From the NCBI RefSeq assembly GCF_025244665.1, contig NZ_CP104205.1:3283001-3347000 (forward strand): 64,000 nucleotides of DNA. Reading direction: 5' to 3'. Of this stretch, positions 1-12,410 are shown piece after piece (the first letter of the stretch is position 1; every line of letters begins with the position of its first letter). The DNA is from Maribacter litopenaei (GTDB lineage: Bacteria > Bacteroidota > Bacteroidia > Flavobacteriales > Flavobacteriaceae). The translations under genes and the position numbers were made by a program. The notes beneath the pieces were generated by a model that was given only the letters and a program-made list of their open reading frames with translations, made no database searches and was not told where the DNA came from.

Positions 1-2316
1 AATTGCTTGAAAACTGACGGTAATAAAAGCAATAATAAGCGTTAACCCACCGGATAGTATATACACCCACCATGATATACTTATCCTAAAGGCAAATTCG
101 TTCAGCCAATTGCTCATAAAATACCAAGAAACGGGTATGGCAATAATTATGGAAATCATTACCAACTTTAAAAAGTCTTTTGAAAGCAGCCCTGTTATAG
201 TAGACACGGAAGCACCAAGCACTTTTCGCACCCCAATTTCCTTGATTCTATTTTCAGCCACATAACTCGCCAAGCCAAACAAACCTAGACAAGAAATAAA
301 TATGGTCAACAAGGTAAAAATATTGGCAAGTTTGCCTGTAGTGCGTTGGTCATTGAACTTTTTGGCATAAGCCGCGTCCACAAATTCATAATTAAAGGGG
401 TACTCAGGATTGTATTTATTAAAAATTCTTTCCGCGGCAGCTAGGCTTCCCGATACACTTTCCGAAGGATTTATTCTCATATGGATCACATTGAACCAGC
501 CCTTGGCCCCTTCTATGACCATAGGTTCAATTTTCTGAAAGGGCGAATTATAGACAAAGTCCTTCACCACGCCTATGATATGCCAATCTATTCCATTATC
601 CTTTATCTTTTTGCCGATGGGATCCTCAAACCCCATTAATTCGAGGGCCGACTCATTCAAAATAGCGGCAGTGGAATCAGTTGGATACCTTTCAAGATCA
701 AAATCCCTTCCTTGAATAAGCTCAAGGCCCATGGTACTTACCACATCGTCATCTGAAATTAGCCTATGGATGATGGTCTTATCATTTTGATTCTTTCCTT
801 CCCATTCAAACCCCCATGTGTTACTCCAACTTTCCGTTATTGGAGAATTGGTTTTGGTGACGGATGTGAACGCTCCTGATTCCAACAACTCGGTTTTTAT
901 CAAATCGTAGTTTTTTTCCATGTCACCCTCCATGGAACTATAGATCAGATTGTTTTTAGCGTATGCCAATTGTCTATTTTGAACCTTATGAAGTTGTTGA
1001 GTTATGATAAGGGAAGCCGTTATAAGAATAATTGCGACCGAAAATTGGAGCACCACAAGAATTTTTCTTGGGGTTACTTTGGCATCCACTTTTTTAAATG
1101 TGCCTCGAAGCACCGCTGATGGTTTGAACCGCGATAGATACAGTGCCGGATAACTCCCTGCCAATAAGCCGGTAACAATGGTTACGCATATCGCAATGGC
1201 CCAAAAACCGAAACTTGCCGTATTCAATGACAAGGGCCTCTCTACCAAATTATTGAAGGAAGGAAGTAACAACAATACGATAATGAAGGCAAAAATTGCC
1301 GAAATGAAAGTAATGAGCACGGATTCTCCAATAAACTGGCCGATCAACAGCTTTCTAGGAGCACCCAATACCTTGCGTACCCCAACTTCTTTAGATCTCT
1401 TTTCGCTCCGAGCCGTACTCAAATTCATAAAGTTGATGCAAGCAATCAATAGAATTATTACTGCTATGAATCCAAACATGCGAATAAGGTCAATTCTTCC
1501 TCCTTTTTCTACCCCATTTTCAAATTCACCATATAAATAGGTTCGGGAGTATGGGTATAACAAGGTTTTCATATCGGGGGTATCCTTGTCGTAATTTTTT
1601 CGAAGGGTGGCTATTTTAGCCGAAAAAGAATTTATATCCGTATTATCCTTTAACAATACATAGGTTGCCACTGAATTGTTCCCCCAGTGTTGGTCGTCCC
1701 AGCCCTGTTGTGTCAAATAGGACCATGGGATTAAAAACTCGAAACCAAAGTCTGTATTGGATGGGATATCCTTTAAAATTCGAGACACCTTAAAGGTGTC
1801 CCTATTGTCGATTTTCACCATTTTACCCATCGGATTCTGGTTCCCAAAGATCTTTTTCGCCAAGGATTCCGTTATCAATACGGAATTTACATCGCTCATT
1901 ACGGTTCTAGGGTCGCCTTGAATCAAAGGAAATGTAAACATGTCCAAAAAATCAGGATCCACCATTGTTCCAGTTGCCTTTATTTTTTGGTTATCCCAGG
2001 CGAATAAAAATGTATTGTCGTAAAAATAACGGGATACCTTCTCTACTTCGGGATAATCCTTCTTGATGGCCGGCGCCATCGCTTTAGGAGTGGAATTCCA
2101 TGTCCAAATTTCCCCTTCAACCTCATATTGGTTGTTTACTTCATACAACCGGCTAATTTTTTCATGGAACCTATCAAATCCCAATTCATAGTTTATCCAT
2201 AGTATAATTAGGGTAGTCATGGCGGGACCTATAGATAGTCCCGGAATATTCAATAGGGAAAAACTCCTGTTTCTAGTTAAGTTCCTCCAAGCAATTTTTA
2301 GGTAATTCTTGAACAT
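1..2316 (-). CDS. MacB/FtsX-type ABC transporter permease 1 (3' end beyond window)
   Basis: This is an inner-membrane permease of the MacB/FtsX type, made of a MacB periplasmic core domain between membrane segments followed by a second FtsX half. It starts at the ATG at 2316 (MFKNYLKIAWRN, the usual amphipathic start of this family) and stays open for 772 codons to base 1, so only about 30 C-terminal residues and the stop are missing. The first half ends in the FtsX signature EVGVRKVLGAPRK, the second in EIGVRKVLGAS. It is the last of six tandem paralogues downstream of a single ATPase gene and is separated from permease 2 by 146 bases. The family couples ATP hydrolysis to movement of substrates across the envelope; the substrate here is unknown. 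I see no frameshift in this copy. Confidence 0.9.
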   Translation of the reverse strand, partial: MFKNYLKIAWRNLTRNRSFSLLNIPGLSIGPAMTTLIILWINYELGFDRFHEKISRLYEVNNQYEVEGEIWTWNSTPKAMAPAIKKDYPEVEKVSRYFYDNTFLFAWDNQKIKATGTMVDPDFLDMFTFPLIQGDPRTVMSDVNSVLITESLAKKIFGNQNPMGKMVKIDNRDTFKVSRILKDIPSNTDFGFEFLIPWSYLTQQGWDDQHWGNNSVATYVLLKDNTDINSFSAKIATLRKNYDKDTPDMKTLLYPYSRTYLYGEFENGVEKGGRIDLIRMFGFIAVIILLIACINFMNLSTARSEKRSKEVGVRKVLGAPRKLLIGQFIGESVLITFISAIFAFIIVLLLLPSFNNLVERPLSLNTASFGFWAIAICVTIVTGLLAGSYPALYLSRFKPSAVLRGTFKKVDAKVTPRKILVVLQFSVAIILITASLIITQQLHKVQNRQLAYAKNNLIYSSMEGDMEKNYDLIKTELLESGAFTSVTKTNSPITESWSNTWGFEWEGKNQNDKTIIHRLISDDDVVSTMGLELIQGRDFDLERYPTDSTAAILNESALELMGFEDPIGKKIKDNGIDWHIIGVVKDFVYNSPFQKIEPMVIEGAKGWFNVIHMRINPSESVSGSLAAAERIFNKYNPEYPFNYEFVDAAYAKKFNDQRTTGKLANIFTLLTIFISCLGLFGLASYVAENRIKEIGVRKVLGASVSTITGLLSKDFLKLVMISIIIAIPVSWYFMSNWLNEFAFRISISWWVYILSGGLTLIIAFITVSFQAI

Positions 2317-2462
2317 ATGTCCGGATTTTTGCGGCCAATCTAGAACTCCCGTATAAAGGAATGAATAGAAGGGCTTTATAGTTTATTTTTTCAATTTCAC
2401 GCTTTTTAATTCTACGCCAAGTCCGAACTTAGGATAACCAAAGTATTTAGGTTATGTCTGAC

Positions 2463-4897
2463 TTACTCAGTTCTCAAACTCTTCACAGGATTTACGATGG
2501 AAGCCTTAATACTTTGATAACTGACCGTAACCACTGCGACCCCAACGGCCAATACGGCGGCCAAAAGAAATACCCACCAAGGAATATCTATTTTATAGGA
2601 GAAATCCTCTAACCACTTACTCATGGCGTACCACCCCAGTGGTAATGAAATTAAGATGGCAATCCCCACTAACTTTAAGAAATCCATAGTGAGTTTTACC
2701 GAAATTTGAGTCACACTTGCACCAAGTACTTTACGTACTCCAATTTCCTTAACCCGCTTTTGTGCATTAAAGGCAGCTAATCCAAATAATCCCAAACAAG
2801 CTATGATGATGGATAAAATGGTGAAGATGACAAAAATATTCCCTAATCGTCGCTCACTCTGGTAAGAGTCATTAAAGGAATCGTCCATGAAGTAATAGTT
2901 AAAGGGTTCTCCTGGTACTATATTGTTCCATACGTTCTCAATTTTTGAAACCGCATTTTCAAAATTACCCGCCTCTATTTTAATGGCCATGGCATAGGAA
3001 TTATCGGCCAATCTCAGGCTAAGAGCATCTATTTCCTCCTTCATGGATTCAAAATGAAAATCCTTAACCACACCAATGATGGTGAAGAATTCGGATTCTC
3101 CGAATTGAAGTCGGGCGAATATCTTTCTCCCAAGGCCGTTTCAGGAGTCAATTTCATGACTTTCACAGCGGTTTCATTCACAATGATTGCAGTGGAATCA
3201 TTTCCAAAATTCTGATCAAAATTCCGCCCTGCAACAAATTCAAATCCCATAGTGGGCACATAATCATAATCCACACCCCATGTTTGCATACTTACGGCAC
3301 TCTCCTGATCCGTAAGTCCTTCCTCTGGTACAAATGTAGAATCACTTCTACTGGAGGGCGTTGGAAAAAAACTACTCAACGTAGCATTTTTAACAAAACC
3401 CAATTGCTTTACCTGTTCCTTGAAAGAATTAGCCTTGGGACCGGCGGTATACACATCGTTCACCACCAACACTTGATCTTTAGAAAAACCAAGGTCTTTA
3501 CTTTGAATAAAATTTAATTGTTGGTAGACTACCAAGGTGCTGATGATCAAAAACACCGATATCGCAAATTGAAAGACCACCAATGAGTTTCGTATGTTTC
3601 CACCTCCAACACTGTTCTGACCGCTTCCTTTTAAAACATTTACAGGTATAAAACGCGACATAAAGAATGCAGGATAACTACCTGAAAAAAGACCTAACAA
3701 CACCACCGCTCCAAGAAGAATCAACCAAAAAAACGGATTTAAAAAGGGAAGGGAAATGTCTTTATTTGCCAAATCATTGAAGAAAGGGAGGGCCAATACG
3801 GCCAAAACCAAAGCCAAAAACAAGGATATAAATGAAATTAAACCGGACTCAACCAAAAACTGTCTTATCAAGTCACTCTTGTTGGATCCCAAGGTTTTTC
3901 GTACTCCCACTTCCTTGGCCCTTTTTAAGGATTGGGCCGTGGATAGGTTCATAAAGTTTACGCAGGCCAAAACCACTAAAAAGATGGCGATAAAGGAGAG
4001 TATATAAATACTCTGCATATCATTATTACTGCTCATTTCCGCCACCAGATTATCGCTCAAATGAATATCGGTCAGGGGAATGGTACTATAGATCAAATAG
4101 TTTCCCGCAGCTTTAAATTGTTCCTCTGTAATTCCGGGCATGAATCTTTGTACTCCAGGAATTACATACTTACCCAAAAAACCTTCCAACGGTTCTTTGA
4201 TATCCTCCACATTTGAAGAGGGAATCAATTTGAAAAAAGTCTGATAATTATTGCTGCCCCAATTAACAACATTGGAATCCTCATTACCGGCCATAGCCTC
4301 GAACAAACTATAATCCCTTAAAAAAGAATTGCTCGGCAAGTCTTCGATGACCCCCGTAACAGTAAATGGTTCTTCATTGTTTAGAATTAAATCCTGTCCT
4401 ATCGCGTTGGTCACTCCAAAGTGTTTTTCGGCAGCGGTCCTAGTCATTACGATAGAGTTTGGATTCTTTAAGGCCGTATTGGGATCTCCCGCTAAAAGTT
4501 CGATTCCAAACATCTCAAAAAAAGAATCATCCACAAACGTAGTCTGCTCCTCCTTGACGTTAGTCTCCGCACCCGCTTTCCTAACCAAAGCACTGCCTCC
4601 GGTCCTAAACCTGGTAACCACTTCAATTTCAGAAAAATCATTTTCCGGAGCATCCGCCATAGGCGCTGGAGTCACGGCATATTTGCGGGCATCACCTCCA
4701 AATTTGATATCCGCATTCACCCGATAGATACGCTCGGCATCGGCGAACATGGTATCATATGTTAATTCATCATAGATATACAATGAAATAAGCAATGCCC
4801 CCGCCATGCCAATGGCAAGGCCAAAAGTGTTCAGAAAGGTGAAGAAAGGCTGCTTTTTAAGGCTTCTCCAAGCTATTTTTAAATGATTTTTGAACAT
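2463..4897 (-). CDS. MacB/FtsX-type ABC transporter permease 2 (one frameshift)
   Basis: This is the second tandem permease, 811 residues once repaired. The N-terminal membrane segment lies near residues 20-40, a MacB-type periplasmic domain follows, and the FtsX signature EVGVRKTLGSNK marks the first half; the C-terminal half carries EIGVRKVLGAS. A one-base deletion near 3125 splits it: an A is missing from the AAAA expected just before ATATTC. The 238-base upstream gap carries a sigma54-like promoter (4947-4961) and two 17-bp dyads (5015-5053), so this gene and permease 1 may form their own transcription unit inside the larger locus. Role as for the family: envelope efflux or extrusion with the shared ATPase; substrate unknown. 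Confidence 0.88.
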
Positions 4898-4946
4898 GAT
4901 TGATGATTTTTGATTGATGATAACTCCTTCTTACCTTAACTACGAG

Positions 4947-4961
4947 GCTAAATTCATGCCA
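4947..4961 (-). promoter_or_regulatory. sigma54-type promoter upstream of permease 2
   Basis: On the minus strand the sequence is TGGCATGAATTTAGC: GG and GC are separated by exactly 10 bases, as in the sigma54 consensus TGGCAC-N5-TTGC (5 of 6 and 3 of 4 matches). A start about 12 bases past the GC would fall near 4936, some 40 bases before the permease 2 ATG at 4897. A very similar element precedes the tolC-like gene of this locus. The sigma54-type regulator at 18411-19775 is the obvious activator. This is inferred from sequence only. Confidence 0.5.
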
Positions 4962-5014
4962 TATATTCAAATAATTCATAATCAATTGATTACAAAATTA
5001 ACACTACATACAAG

Positions 5015-5053
5015 TGTAAAATATTTTGACAAAAAATGTACAATATATTTACA
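5015..5053. promoter_or_regulatory. Paired 17-bp dyads, candidate NtrC-type enhancer for permease 2
   Basis: Two imperfect palindromes, TGTAAAATATTTTGACA (5015-5031) and TGTACAATATATTTACA (5037-5053), are placed exactly 22 bp apart, about two helical turns. The first is identical over 17 bases to a site at 18329-18345 upstream of the tolC-like gene. The nearer dyad lies 54 bp upstream of the -24 element, which is a normal enhancer position for a sigma54 activator. Binding by the regulator encoded at 18411 is inference. Confidence 0.55.
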
Positions 5054-5135
5054 AAGACAAACCTCAAAAGAAAATGTTACAAAACTGTATTCCAGTAATA
5101 TTTAGGTGTGCAAGGAAAGATAGTATCCCTTAGGT

Positions 5136-7565
5136 CTATTCCGTTCTTAAACTTTTTACCGGATTGGCAATTGCCGATTTCAAAGACTGAAATCCAACCG
5201 TCAAAAAAGTAATTATCAAGGCAAAGCCCCCAGCCAAGGCAAATACCCACCATCTTATTTCAATGCTATAAGTATATCCTTCTAGCCATTGTTGCATAAA
5301 ATAGTAAGCTATGGGAGTTGCTATTATAAATGCGATTAATACAAGTTTTAAAAAATCTTTGGTTAATAACTGTACCACTGAATTAATACTTGCCCCCAAT
5401 ACCTTTCTAATCCCTATTTCTTTCTTCTTCTGTTCGGCAACGTAAGAAACAAGACCAAAAAGACCCAAACAACTGATAAATATGGCGAGTATGGTAAACG
5501 TCAAAGATATTTCACCTAACTTTTGCTCCTCTTCAAAAAGCTTTTGAACTCCATCATTTACAAAAGTATACTCAAAAGGCGCGTAAGGATTCACATTTTT
5601 CCATCTACTTTCCACATCGGTAAGTAGACTTTTGAAATCCTTGGTATTCGTTTTTAACACCAACCAATTAGGAGCGTTATCAAAATAGAGTAACATGGGA
5701 TCTATCGCCTCTTTCAATGATGCAAAGTGATAGTTTTCAGAAACTCCTACAATCTCATACTCTGTAGTTTGTCCTTCATAGGTTTGGATTAATTTGGATG
5801 ATAGGGCATTCTCCAAATCTATTCCAAATTCATCCAAAGTTGCTTTATTCACAATCACTTGTGTACTATCATTTGCCCTTAAATTCCTTCCTTTTAAAAG
5901 GTTTGTACCAACGGTACTAAAATAATTTTCCGTTATACCATTATAAAATACCGGTCTCATATTTTACGGGTTCTGACCTGGGAGGTGAATACCCAAATCG
6001 CCCATAATCCTTGCTGAGGGATAGTTGTTGGTTCCCGCTACTTCAGAAATTCTTGAAAGTGCCATTAGCTCATCCCGCAAAGCCGTATACCTGGTTTGAG
6101 CCTCTTGGGTACCCAATTTAATGGCGATAACATTTTCCTTATCAAAACCCATGTCTTTAGACTGCGCATATTTTAGTTGCTGGGTAATGATAAGTACGGC
6201 CGTCACCAACCCTATAGAAACCACGAACTGAAAAACGACCAAACCCTTACGAAGGTTTCCACTACCTAGGTTAATGTTCACCATGCCTTTAATGACCTTG
6301 GCAGGCTTGATGGAGGATAAAATCAAAGCAGGATATATTCCCGCAATTAGACCAGTAGCAACACCTATGGCTGTTAGAAGTCCCAAAATTTTTAGGTTCC
6401 ATATATCTGCAAAAGCAAGGTTACCTCCGGTAAGCCCGTTCATGCCCGGTATTAAAAACGTGGCTAGAGGAATACTTATGACAAGAGCGAATAAGGACAA
6501 TAACACAGATTCATTCAAAAACTGTTTAATGAGAGCGCCTCTTTCTGCTCCTATAACCTTCCGAACCCCGATCTCCTTAGCTCTTTTACTAGCCCTAGCC
6601 GTACTTAGATTTACGAAATTGACACAAGCTACCAATTGGATTATAAAAGCCAGTAATAACATAGCGTACAAATATTCGATATTCGATACGTTATCTATTT
6701 GGGCATCAATTCCCTTGGAATAGAGATGAATATCTTTAACAGCCTGCAATAATAGCGTCTTCTCAAACCCTATCGCGGCCAAATCGTCTGCACCTCCGGC
6801 CTGTAAAAATTCCGGTAATTTTTTCTCCAACTGGGCCACATTTGCCCCTGGCACTACTTTCAAATAGCTAAAGACAAAATTCTGTGTAGCGTAATTGTCT
6901 ACACTACGCACAAACTCACCAATACCGGGCGAGGCCATACTCAAAACATAATTAGGTTGAAGGTGCGTTTTATTTTCCCCTTCCTTGAAAACACCTGTTA
7001 CGGTAATATCCTGTTGCTGTTCTCCCGCTCCCAAGATCAATGTCTTGCCCAAAGCTTTTGTATTTCCAAATAATTTTTGCGCCAATTTTGAGGAAAGTAC
7101 CACATTGTTGGGTGCCTTCAACAATTCTTTGGGATTACCACCCTCTAGAAGAGGATATTTGAAAAAACTGAAAAAAGTAGAATCGGCTACATAGCCTCTT
7201 GACACATAATAACTATCATCACTATCGGATACTCTTAGGAGTTGACTACTTTCTTCCCCAAAATATACGATACGGCATGCATCTATTACTTCGGGAAAAT
7301 CTTCTTTCATGGCAAAAGCGATAGGCGGACTTGCAGCTGCCATATCCGAATCCAAACTACTATTATCGGTCTTAATCTTGGTACGAATACGATATAGGGA
7401 GGAAGCGTCATCATGATGTTGGTCATAGCCAAACTGTGCGTTCACATAGACTAATATGACAAGACAACATACCGTCCCCACAGTTAATCCAAGTAGGTTG
7501 ATACTTGTTTGAAGTTTATTTTTTATTAGACTTCGCCAGGCGATTTTTAGATGGTTCTTAAGCAT
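5136..7565 (-). CDS. MacB/FtsX-type ABC transporter permease 3 (in-frame stop)
   Basis: This is the third tandem permease, 809 codons from the ATG at 7565. The family layout is complete: N-terminal anchor, MacB periplasmic domain, FtsX half with EIGVRKVIGAERG, second periplasmic domain and a C-terminal half with EIGIRKVLGAS. The reading frame is continuous but holds one TAA at 5964-5966, between PGQNP and NMRPVF in a region where related permeases read on. A single base change from a sense codon explains it, and the context CCCGTAA recurs at a second in-frame stop in the thioredoxin-like gene. I treat it as a sequence error or very recent mutation, because both halves are well conserved. Confidence 0.82.
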
Positions 7566-7611
7566 GATGTTCTTTTTTTGATGATGATGATTCTTATGTA
7601 TAATTTCTAGC

Positions 7612-10015
7612 CTATTCCATTCTCAAACTTTTTACGGGATTCGCCCTGGCCGATTTAATGGCATGGTAACTCACTGTTAGTATAGCCACTGTTAGGGCCA
7701 TTAGGCCTGCGAGCACAAAATACCATCCACTTATATCAATTTTATAGGCATAAACATTCAACCAATTATCCATGGCATACCAAGCAAAAGGGGTTGCTAT
7801 GACAATGGATATAACCACCAATCTGATAAAATCCTTGGACAACAGCGTAACAATACTACTCACTTCGGCACCCAATACCTTTCTGATTCCTATTTCCTTG
7901 GTTCTTAACATGGCACTATAGGTTGCCGGACCAAATAATCCCGGACAAGCAATTAAAATCGCCAAAAAGGAGAACAGTGTGAACAGTTCCTTAAAACGAA
8001 AATCAGCTTGATATTGTTGATTGAAACTATCATCTAAAAAACTGTATTGAAAAGGTCTATGGGGTACCAATTGAGACCACTTGTTTTCAATTTTTGCAAT
8101 GGCCGCGGATAAATTTTCTGATTGTATGCTCATCGAGAGGAACTTGCTGCTACCAGGCTCGTATCGTAAGGTCAACGGTGCCACCTTTTCATGTAAGGAT
8201 AAATAATTGAAATCCTTAACTACCCCAATAATGGTTCCTTCTTTGCCCCACTGTTCAAACTTTTTACCTATAATATTACGGGCATCGGCATAGCCGAAAT
8301 CCTTTGCTGCTGCCTCATTTATGACCATGGACGATAGGGTATCTGCGGGGAAATCCCTGGAATACGGCCTACCGGCAACCATTTCCAATTTATAATGGGG
8401 GATGAAATCTACATCTACTTCATATAGAAATGGAGAATAGTTCACCATATTGCCTTCCTTACTTTCAATATTGGTACCAGCAGCGGGAAAATGGGCACCA
8501 GGCACTGTCCTTGAAGCCGCTACGGAAACGACTTCCGGCAAGGTCAAAAATTCATTCTTTATCGATTCCAAATTATTACGTACCTCACCATCAAAATTAA
8601 AATCGATTACCAATTGCCTTTCCTTATCAAAACCTAGATTCTTATCCAACATATATCCCAATTGATAATAGACTATCACCGTACTGGCTATCAAGGCTAT
8701 AGATAGACTAAATTGAAATACGACCAGTCCCTTTCTAAGGTTTACGCCTTGTTGTGAAGTACTTGCCGGACCCTTTAATACCCTGGAAGGTCTAAAACTG
8801 GACAGGATAAATGCCGGATAAATACCTGCGCATAATCCGGTAATGAATGCCACCGCAAAATATGCGGACATGACCCATGGATTAAGAACATCTGAAAGCA
8901 AAAATGTTTTTCCCGTTATAGTTTCCATTAAAGGAAGTCCTAGCGAAACCATTAACAACCCGAGTATGGATGAAATAAGCACCATCAATAGGCTTTCTCC
9001 TAAAAATTGATACACTAACCCTGTTTTATTGGCACCTATGGCTTTTCTTACCCCAACTTCCTTAGCACGTTCCATAGACCTAGCTGTAGCCAGATTCATA
9101 AAATTGATACTGGCAATGATCAGTATAAAAAGTCCAATAAGGGCAAAAATGTAGATATTCGATGTACTCCCCGTGATTCCCGGCTGCCTAGAGGCCGTCG
9201 AAGTAAGATAGGCATCCTTGAGGGGTTCTAAAGAAAAGTCGTAATAATACTCCGACTCCTCCTCAGGATATCTCTCCTCTAAAAATGAAGGTATCTTTTT
9301 TTCAAAAGAAGCCACATTAAAATTTTCGTTTACCAAGAGATAGGTGTAGAAATCAACATAGCCCCACATTTCAAATATACTAGGGCGGGTCTGATAGAAG
9401 GAACTCATAGACATGAGCACGTCAAAAGTAAAATGGGAGTTTTCTCGGAACATCCTTCATGACACCCGTTACGGTATAAATTCCATCATTGGCCCTGCCT
9501 CCTATGCCGTCCATGGTTTTGCCCATGGGATCCTCGTTTCCAAAATATTTTTTGGCGGTGCTTTCAGTAAGAACAATGGAATACGGAGCCTCTAAGGCGG
9601 TCTTTGGATTTCCGGATACCAAAGGCCAACTAAAAACATCGAATACCGTAGCATCCACGTAAAAACAATTGCTTTCCTGAAAGGCATTATTGTTATATTC
9701 CAACAACACATCGGATCTACCTGAAAACTGTACTTTCTCTTCAATTTCGGAAAAATCTTGTTTTAGTGCAGGATCAACGGGCGCATTGCCCCAAATCCAT
9801 GAGCCTTCCGTATTCTTGGGGTCTCTATGATGTACAATCCTGTAGATATTCTCCGCCTTCTCATGATACGTGTCATAGGAAAGCTCATTGTTGATATATA
9901 ATCCGATCATTAAAAAACAGGCCATTCCAATGGCCAATCCTCCAATGTTGATTATGGAATACCCCTTATTCTTTAAAAGATTTCTCCAAGCTATTTTAAA
10001 ATAGTTTTTGATCAT
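7612..10015 (-). CDS. MacB/FtsX-type ABC transporter permease 4 (one frameshift)
   Basis: This is the fourth tandem permease, 800 residues when repaired. The start at 10015 gives MIKNYFKIAWRNLLKNKGY, the usual opening. An extra base at 9443-9448 (TCTCGG on the plus strand) shifts the frame after MKDVP; reading CCAGAA instead of CCGAGAA restores MKDVPENSHF. The FtsX signatures are EVGVRKAIGANK and EIGIRKVLGAE. It is separated from permease 5 by only 9 bases, consistent with co-transcription. Substrate is unknown. Confidence 0.87.
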
Positions 10016-10052
10016 GGTTTTGTTTTATTCGGTTCTAAGACTTTTTACTGGA
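10014..10052. repeat. Direct repeat at permease 4/5 junction (partner at 12372)
   Basis: The stretch covering the start codon of permease 4, the short gap and the last codons of permease 5 is almost identical to the stretch at 12372-12410 covering the permease 5 start and the permease 6 end. Only two substitutions are visible in about 39 bases. Because the gap itself is conserved, this looks like a footprint of tandem duplication or gene conversion rather than protein constraint. Confidence 0.75.
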
Positions 10053-12373
10053 TTTGCCCTTGCAGCATTAATTGCTTGAAAACTTATTGTTAGAAGTGCT
10101 ATAGTTGATGCCGCCAATCCCGCTATAATAAATACCCAAACATTCATTGTTATTCTGTATGCAAAGCCTTCCAACCAATTTTGCATAAAATACCAAGCGA
10201 TGGGTACTGCTAAAATAAATGCCAAACCCACGAGCTTTAAAAAGTCTATTGATAATAGGCCAACGATTCCGAGAAATACTTGACCCCAACACCTTACGAA
10301 CGCCAATCTCTTTTCTGCGTTGATCAGCCGTAAAAGCGGACAATCCAAAAAGACCTAGACATGAAATGGCAATGGCAAGCATTGCAAAAACTTTTGAAAG
10401 GTTCCCAACAAGCCTTTCGTTATTAAACTTGGCTTCATAGGCATCATCCACAAATTCATATTCAAAAGGAAATGCAGGGTTGTGTCTTTTCAAAACGCCT
10501 TCCACAGATGAAAGTGCTCGCTCAGTAGACACACCATTTTTTGTTTTAACATAAAGATATCGAGCCTCAGAGGGGTCATTAAAGAAAATGACAGGGTCGC
10601 TGGAACCGTACATATCATCATATAAATAATCCTTCACCACTCCAATTATGGGATAATCATTTTCCACCGTTTTTCCAATAGCACTGCCTGAACCCATCAG
10701 TTTTGCAAAGGATTCCGTAACAATGATGTTTGTACTATCCTGGGCAGGGTTATTACTAAAACTTCTTCCTTCTACCAGTTGCATTCCCATGGTATCAAAA
10801 AAATTGGTGCTTATCTGCCGTATAGAGACGCGAACCTCTTCAGTGTCCACACCGCCTTGCCAAGATAGTCCTGAGGTATTGTTGCCCCCCGATAAAACTG
10901 TAGAATTGCTAACCCCAATATTTTCAATGTTGCCAGTAGCGAGCAAATCCTCTTCTATAGGATTTAGATTTTTTATAATGTCCCCATTTGCAGGTATTCG
11001 AATAACATTGTCTTTATCATAACCAAGATTTCTAGACTTAACATGTTGCACTTGCTGAAAGACAATTAACGTACTGATAATGAAAACGATGGAAACCACA
11101 AATTGGGCGGCCACCAAACCCTTACGAATTGCCTTTGCACCTCCGGAGATCTTATTGGTTCCCTTCAAGACCGATACCGGTTTAAAGGAAGACAGATACA
11201 CAGCCGGGTATAACCCAGCCACAATACCGCAAACAAGACTAATACCTAGAAAAACCATCCAATGTGTAGGGTCAAAAAAACGTATGTTGAGTGATTTTCC
11301 AATGATCATATTAAAGTGGGGCAACAAAAGAAGAAGCAACAAAATGCTCAAGGTTGCGGCTATAAAGGAAGCGAGTAACGCTTCGGTCATAAATTGGGAT
11401 AACAAACCTTTTCTACTAGATCCCAACACTTTTCTAACGCCCACTTCATTGGCCCTTTTTTCACTTCTTGCGGTCGCCAAATTCATAAAGTTGATACAGG
11501 CCACCAATAAAATCACCAAAGCAATTAGACTAAAAAGTTTTACATATACGATTTGTCCACCAACATTTTTTCCTCCTTCAAAAGTTGACCTTAAATGCCA
11601 ATCCTTTAATGGATGCAAAAAGGCGTAGGTGTCATCGTCTTCTGTTTTGGCGGGCAAGAGCGCCTTGACCTTTCTATTGACCTCATCGAAGTTCGCTTGA
11701 GGGGACAGTTCTACAAAAGTATCGGCAAAGTTTGCACCATACTCATCTATCCATTGATTTCCCAGGGCAAAAATTTCAAAAGGTGCGACCCAGTCGTATT
11801 GGTACGTAACATTCTTGGGCAAGTCTTTAAATACCCCAACTATGGTATAAGTTGAATTGTTATTTATTATTACAGTTTTATTAAGGGCCGATTGATTTTC
11901 ACCAAATAAGCTTATTGCCAGGTTTTCAGAAACTAGAATTATATCCGTACTATGAAAATCTAAAGCCTTACTCCCTTCAACGAAATGGAAATCAAACATG
12001 TTTAGAAAGTCGGAGTCTACATATCTTCCATTTTTATTGAACGAGTCGTCCCCAACCTGAAATAACAGATTATCCGATTTAGTACGTGCCGCACGTACGA
12101 TACCGGGAATTTCGTTTTTTAGATTTTCTGCCAAGGAACCGGGGTAGCTTCGAAAAACGTACGCCATTCCCCATCGTACTTTTGATTTGTTGGAACGTAA
12201 TATATTGTATCCTGTTTGCTAAAATTGGTATTATAGCTAAGTTCGTCTTCTACCCAAAGCAAAATGATACAGGCACAGGTGATACCAATGGACAACCCAA
12301 AAATGTTGAGTAGCCCATAATCCTTCCTTTTCCAAAGGTTTCTCCATGCAATTTTAAAATAGTTTTTGATCAT
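10025..12373 (-). CDS. MacB/FtsX-type ABC transporter permease 5 (two frameshifts)
   Basis: This is the fifth tandem permease, 782 residues when repaired. A deletion in the C-run near 12142 (four C where five are needed) separates the first 80 residues from the rest. An insertion at 10269-10274 (CCGAGA on the plus strand) breaks the C-terminal FtsX domain between KVLGSSIS and GIVGLLSIDFLK. With both repaired the protein has two FtsX halves (EVGVRKVLGSS and EIGVRKVLGSS) and ends NPVKSLRTE like its neighbours. The opposite lesion signs compensate in length, so the gene is a multiple of three overall. Confidence 0.86.
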
Positions 12374-12410
12374 GGTTTTGTTTTATTCGGTTCGAAGACT
12401 TTTTACTGGA
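12372..12410. repeat. Direct repeat at permease 5/6 junction (partner at 10014)
   Basis: This is the second copy of the junction repeat described at 10014-10052. It includes the permease 5 ATG (reverse strand) and the conserved 3' end of permease 6 encoding NPVKSLRTE. The shared non-coding gap supports a duplication origin of permeases 4 to 6. Confidence 0.75.

Noticed and set aside
11080-11628. 182-residue plus-strand reading frame opposite permease 5
   Set aside because: It lies fully antisense to a conserved permease region and its product has no family-like features; it is a shadow frame.
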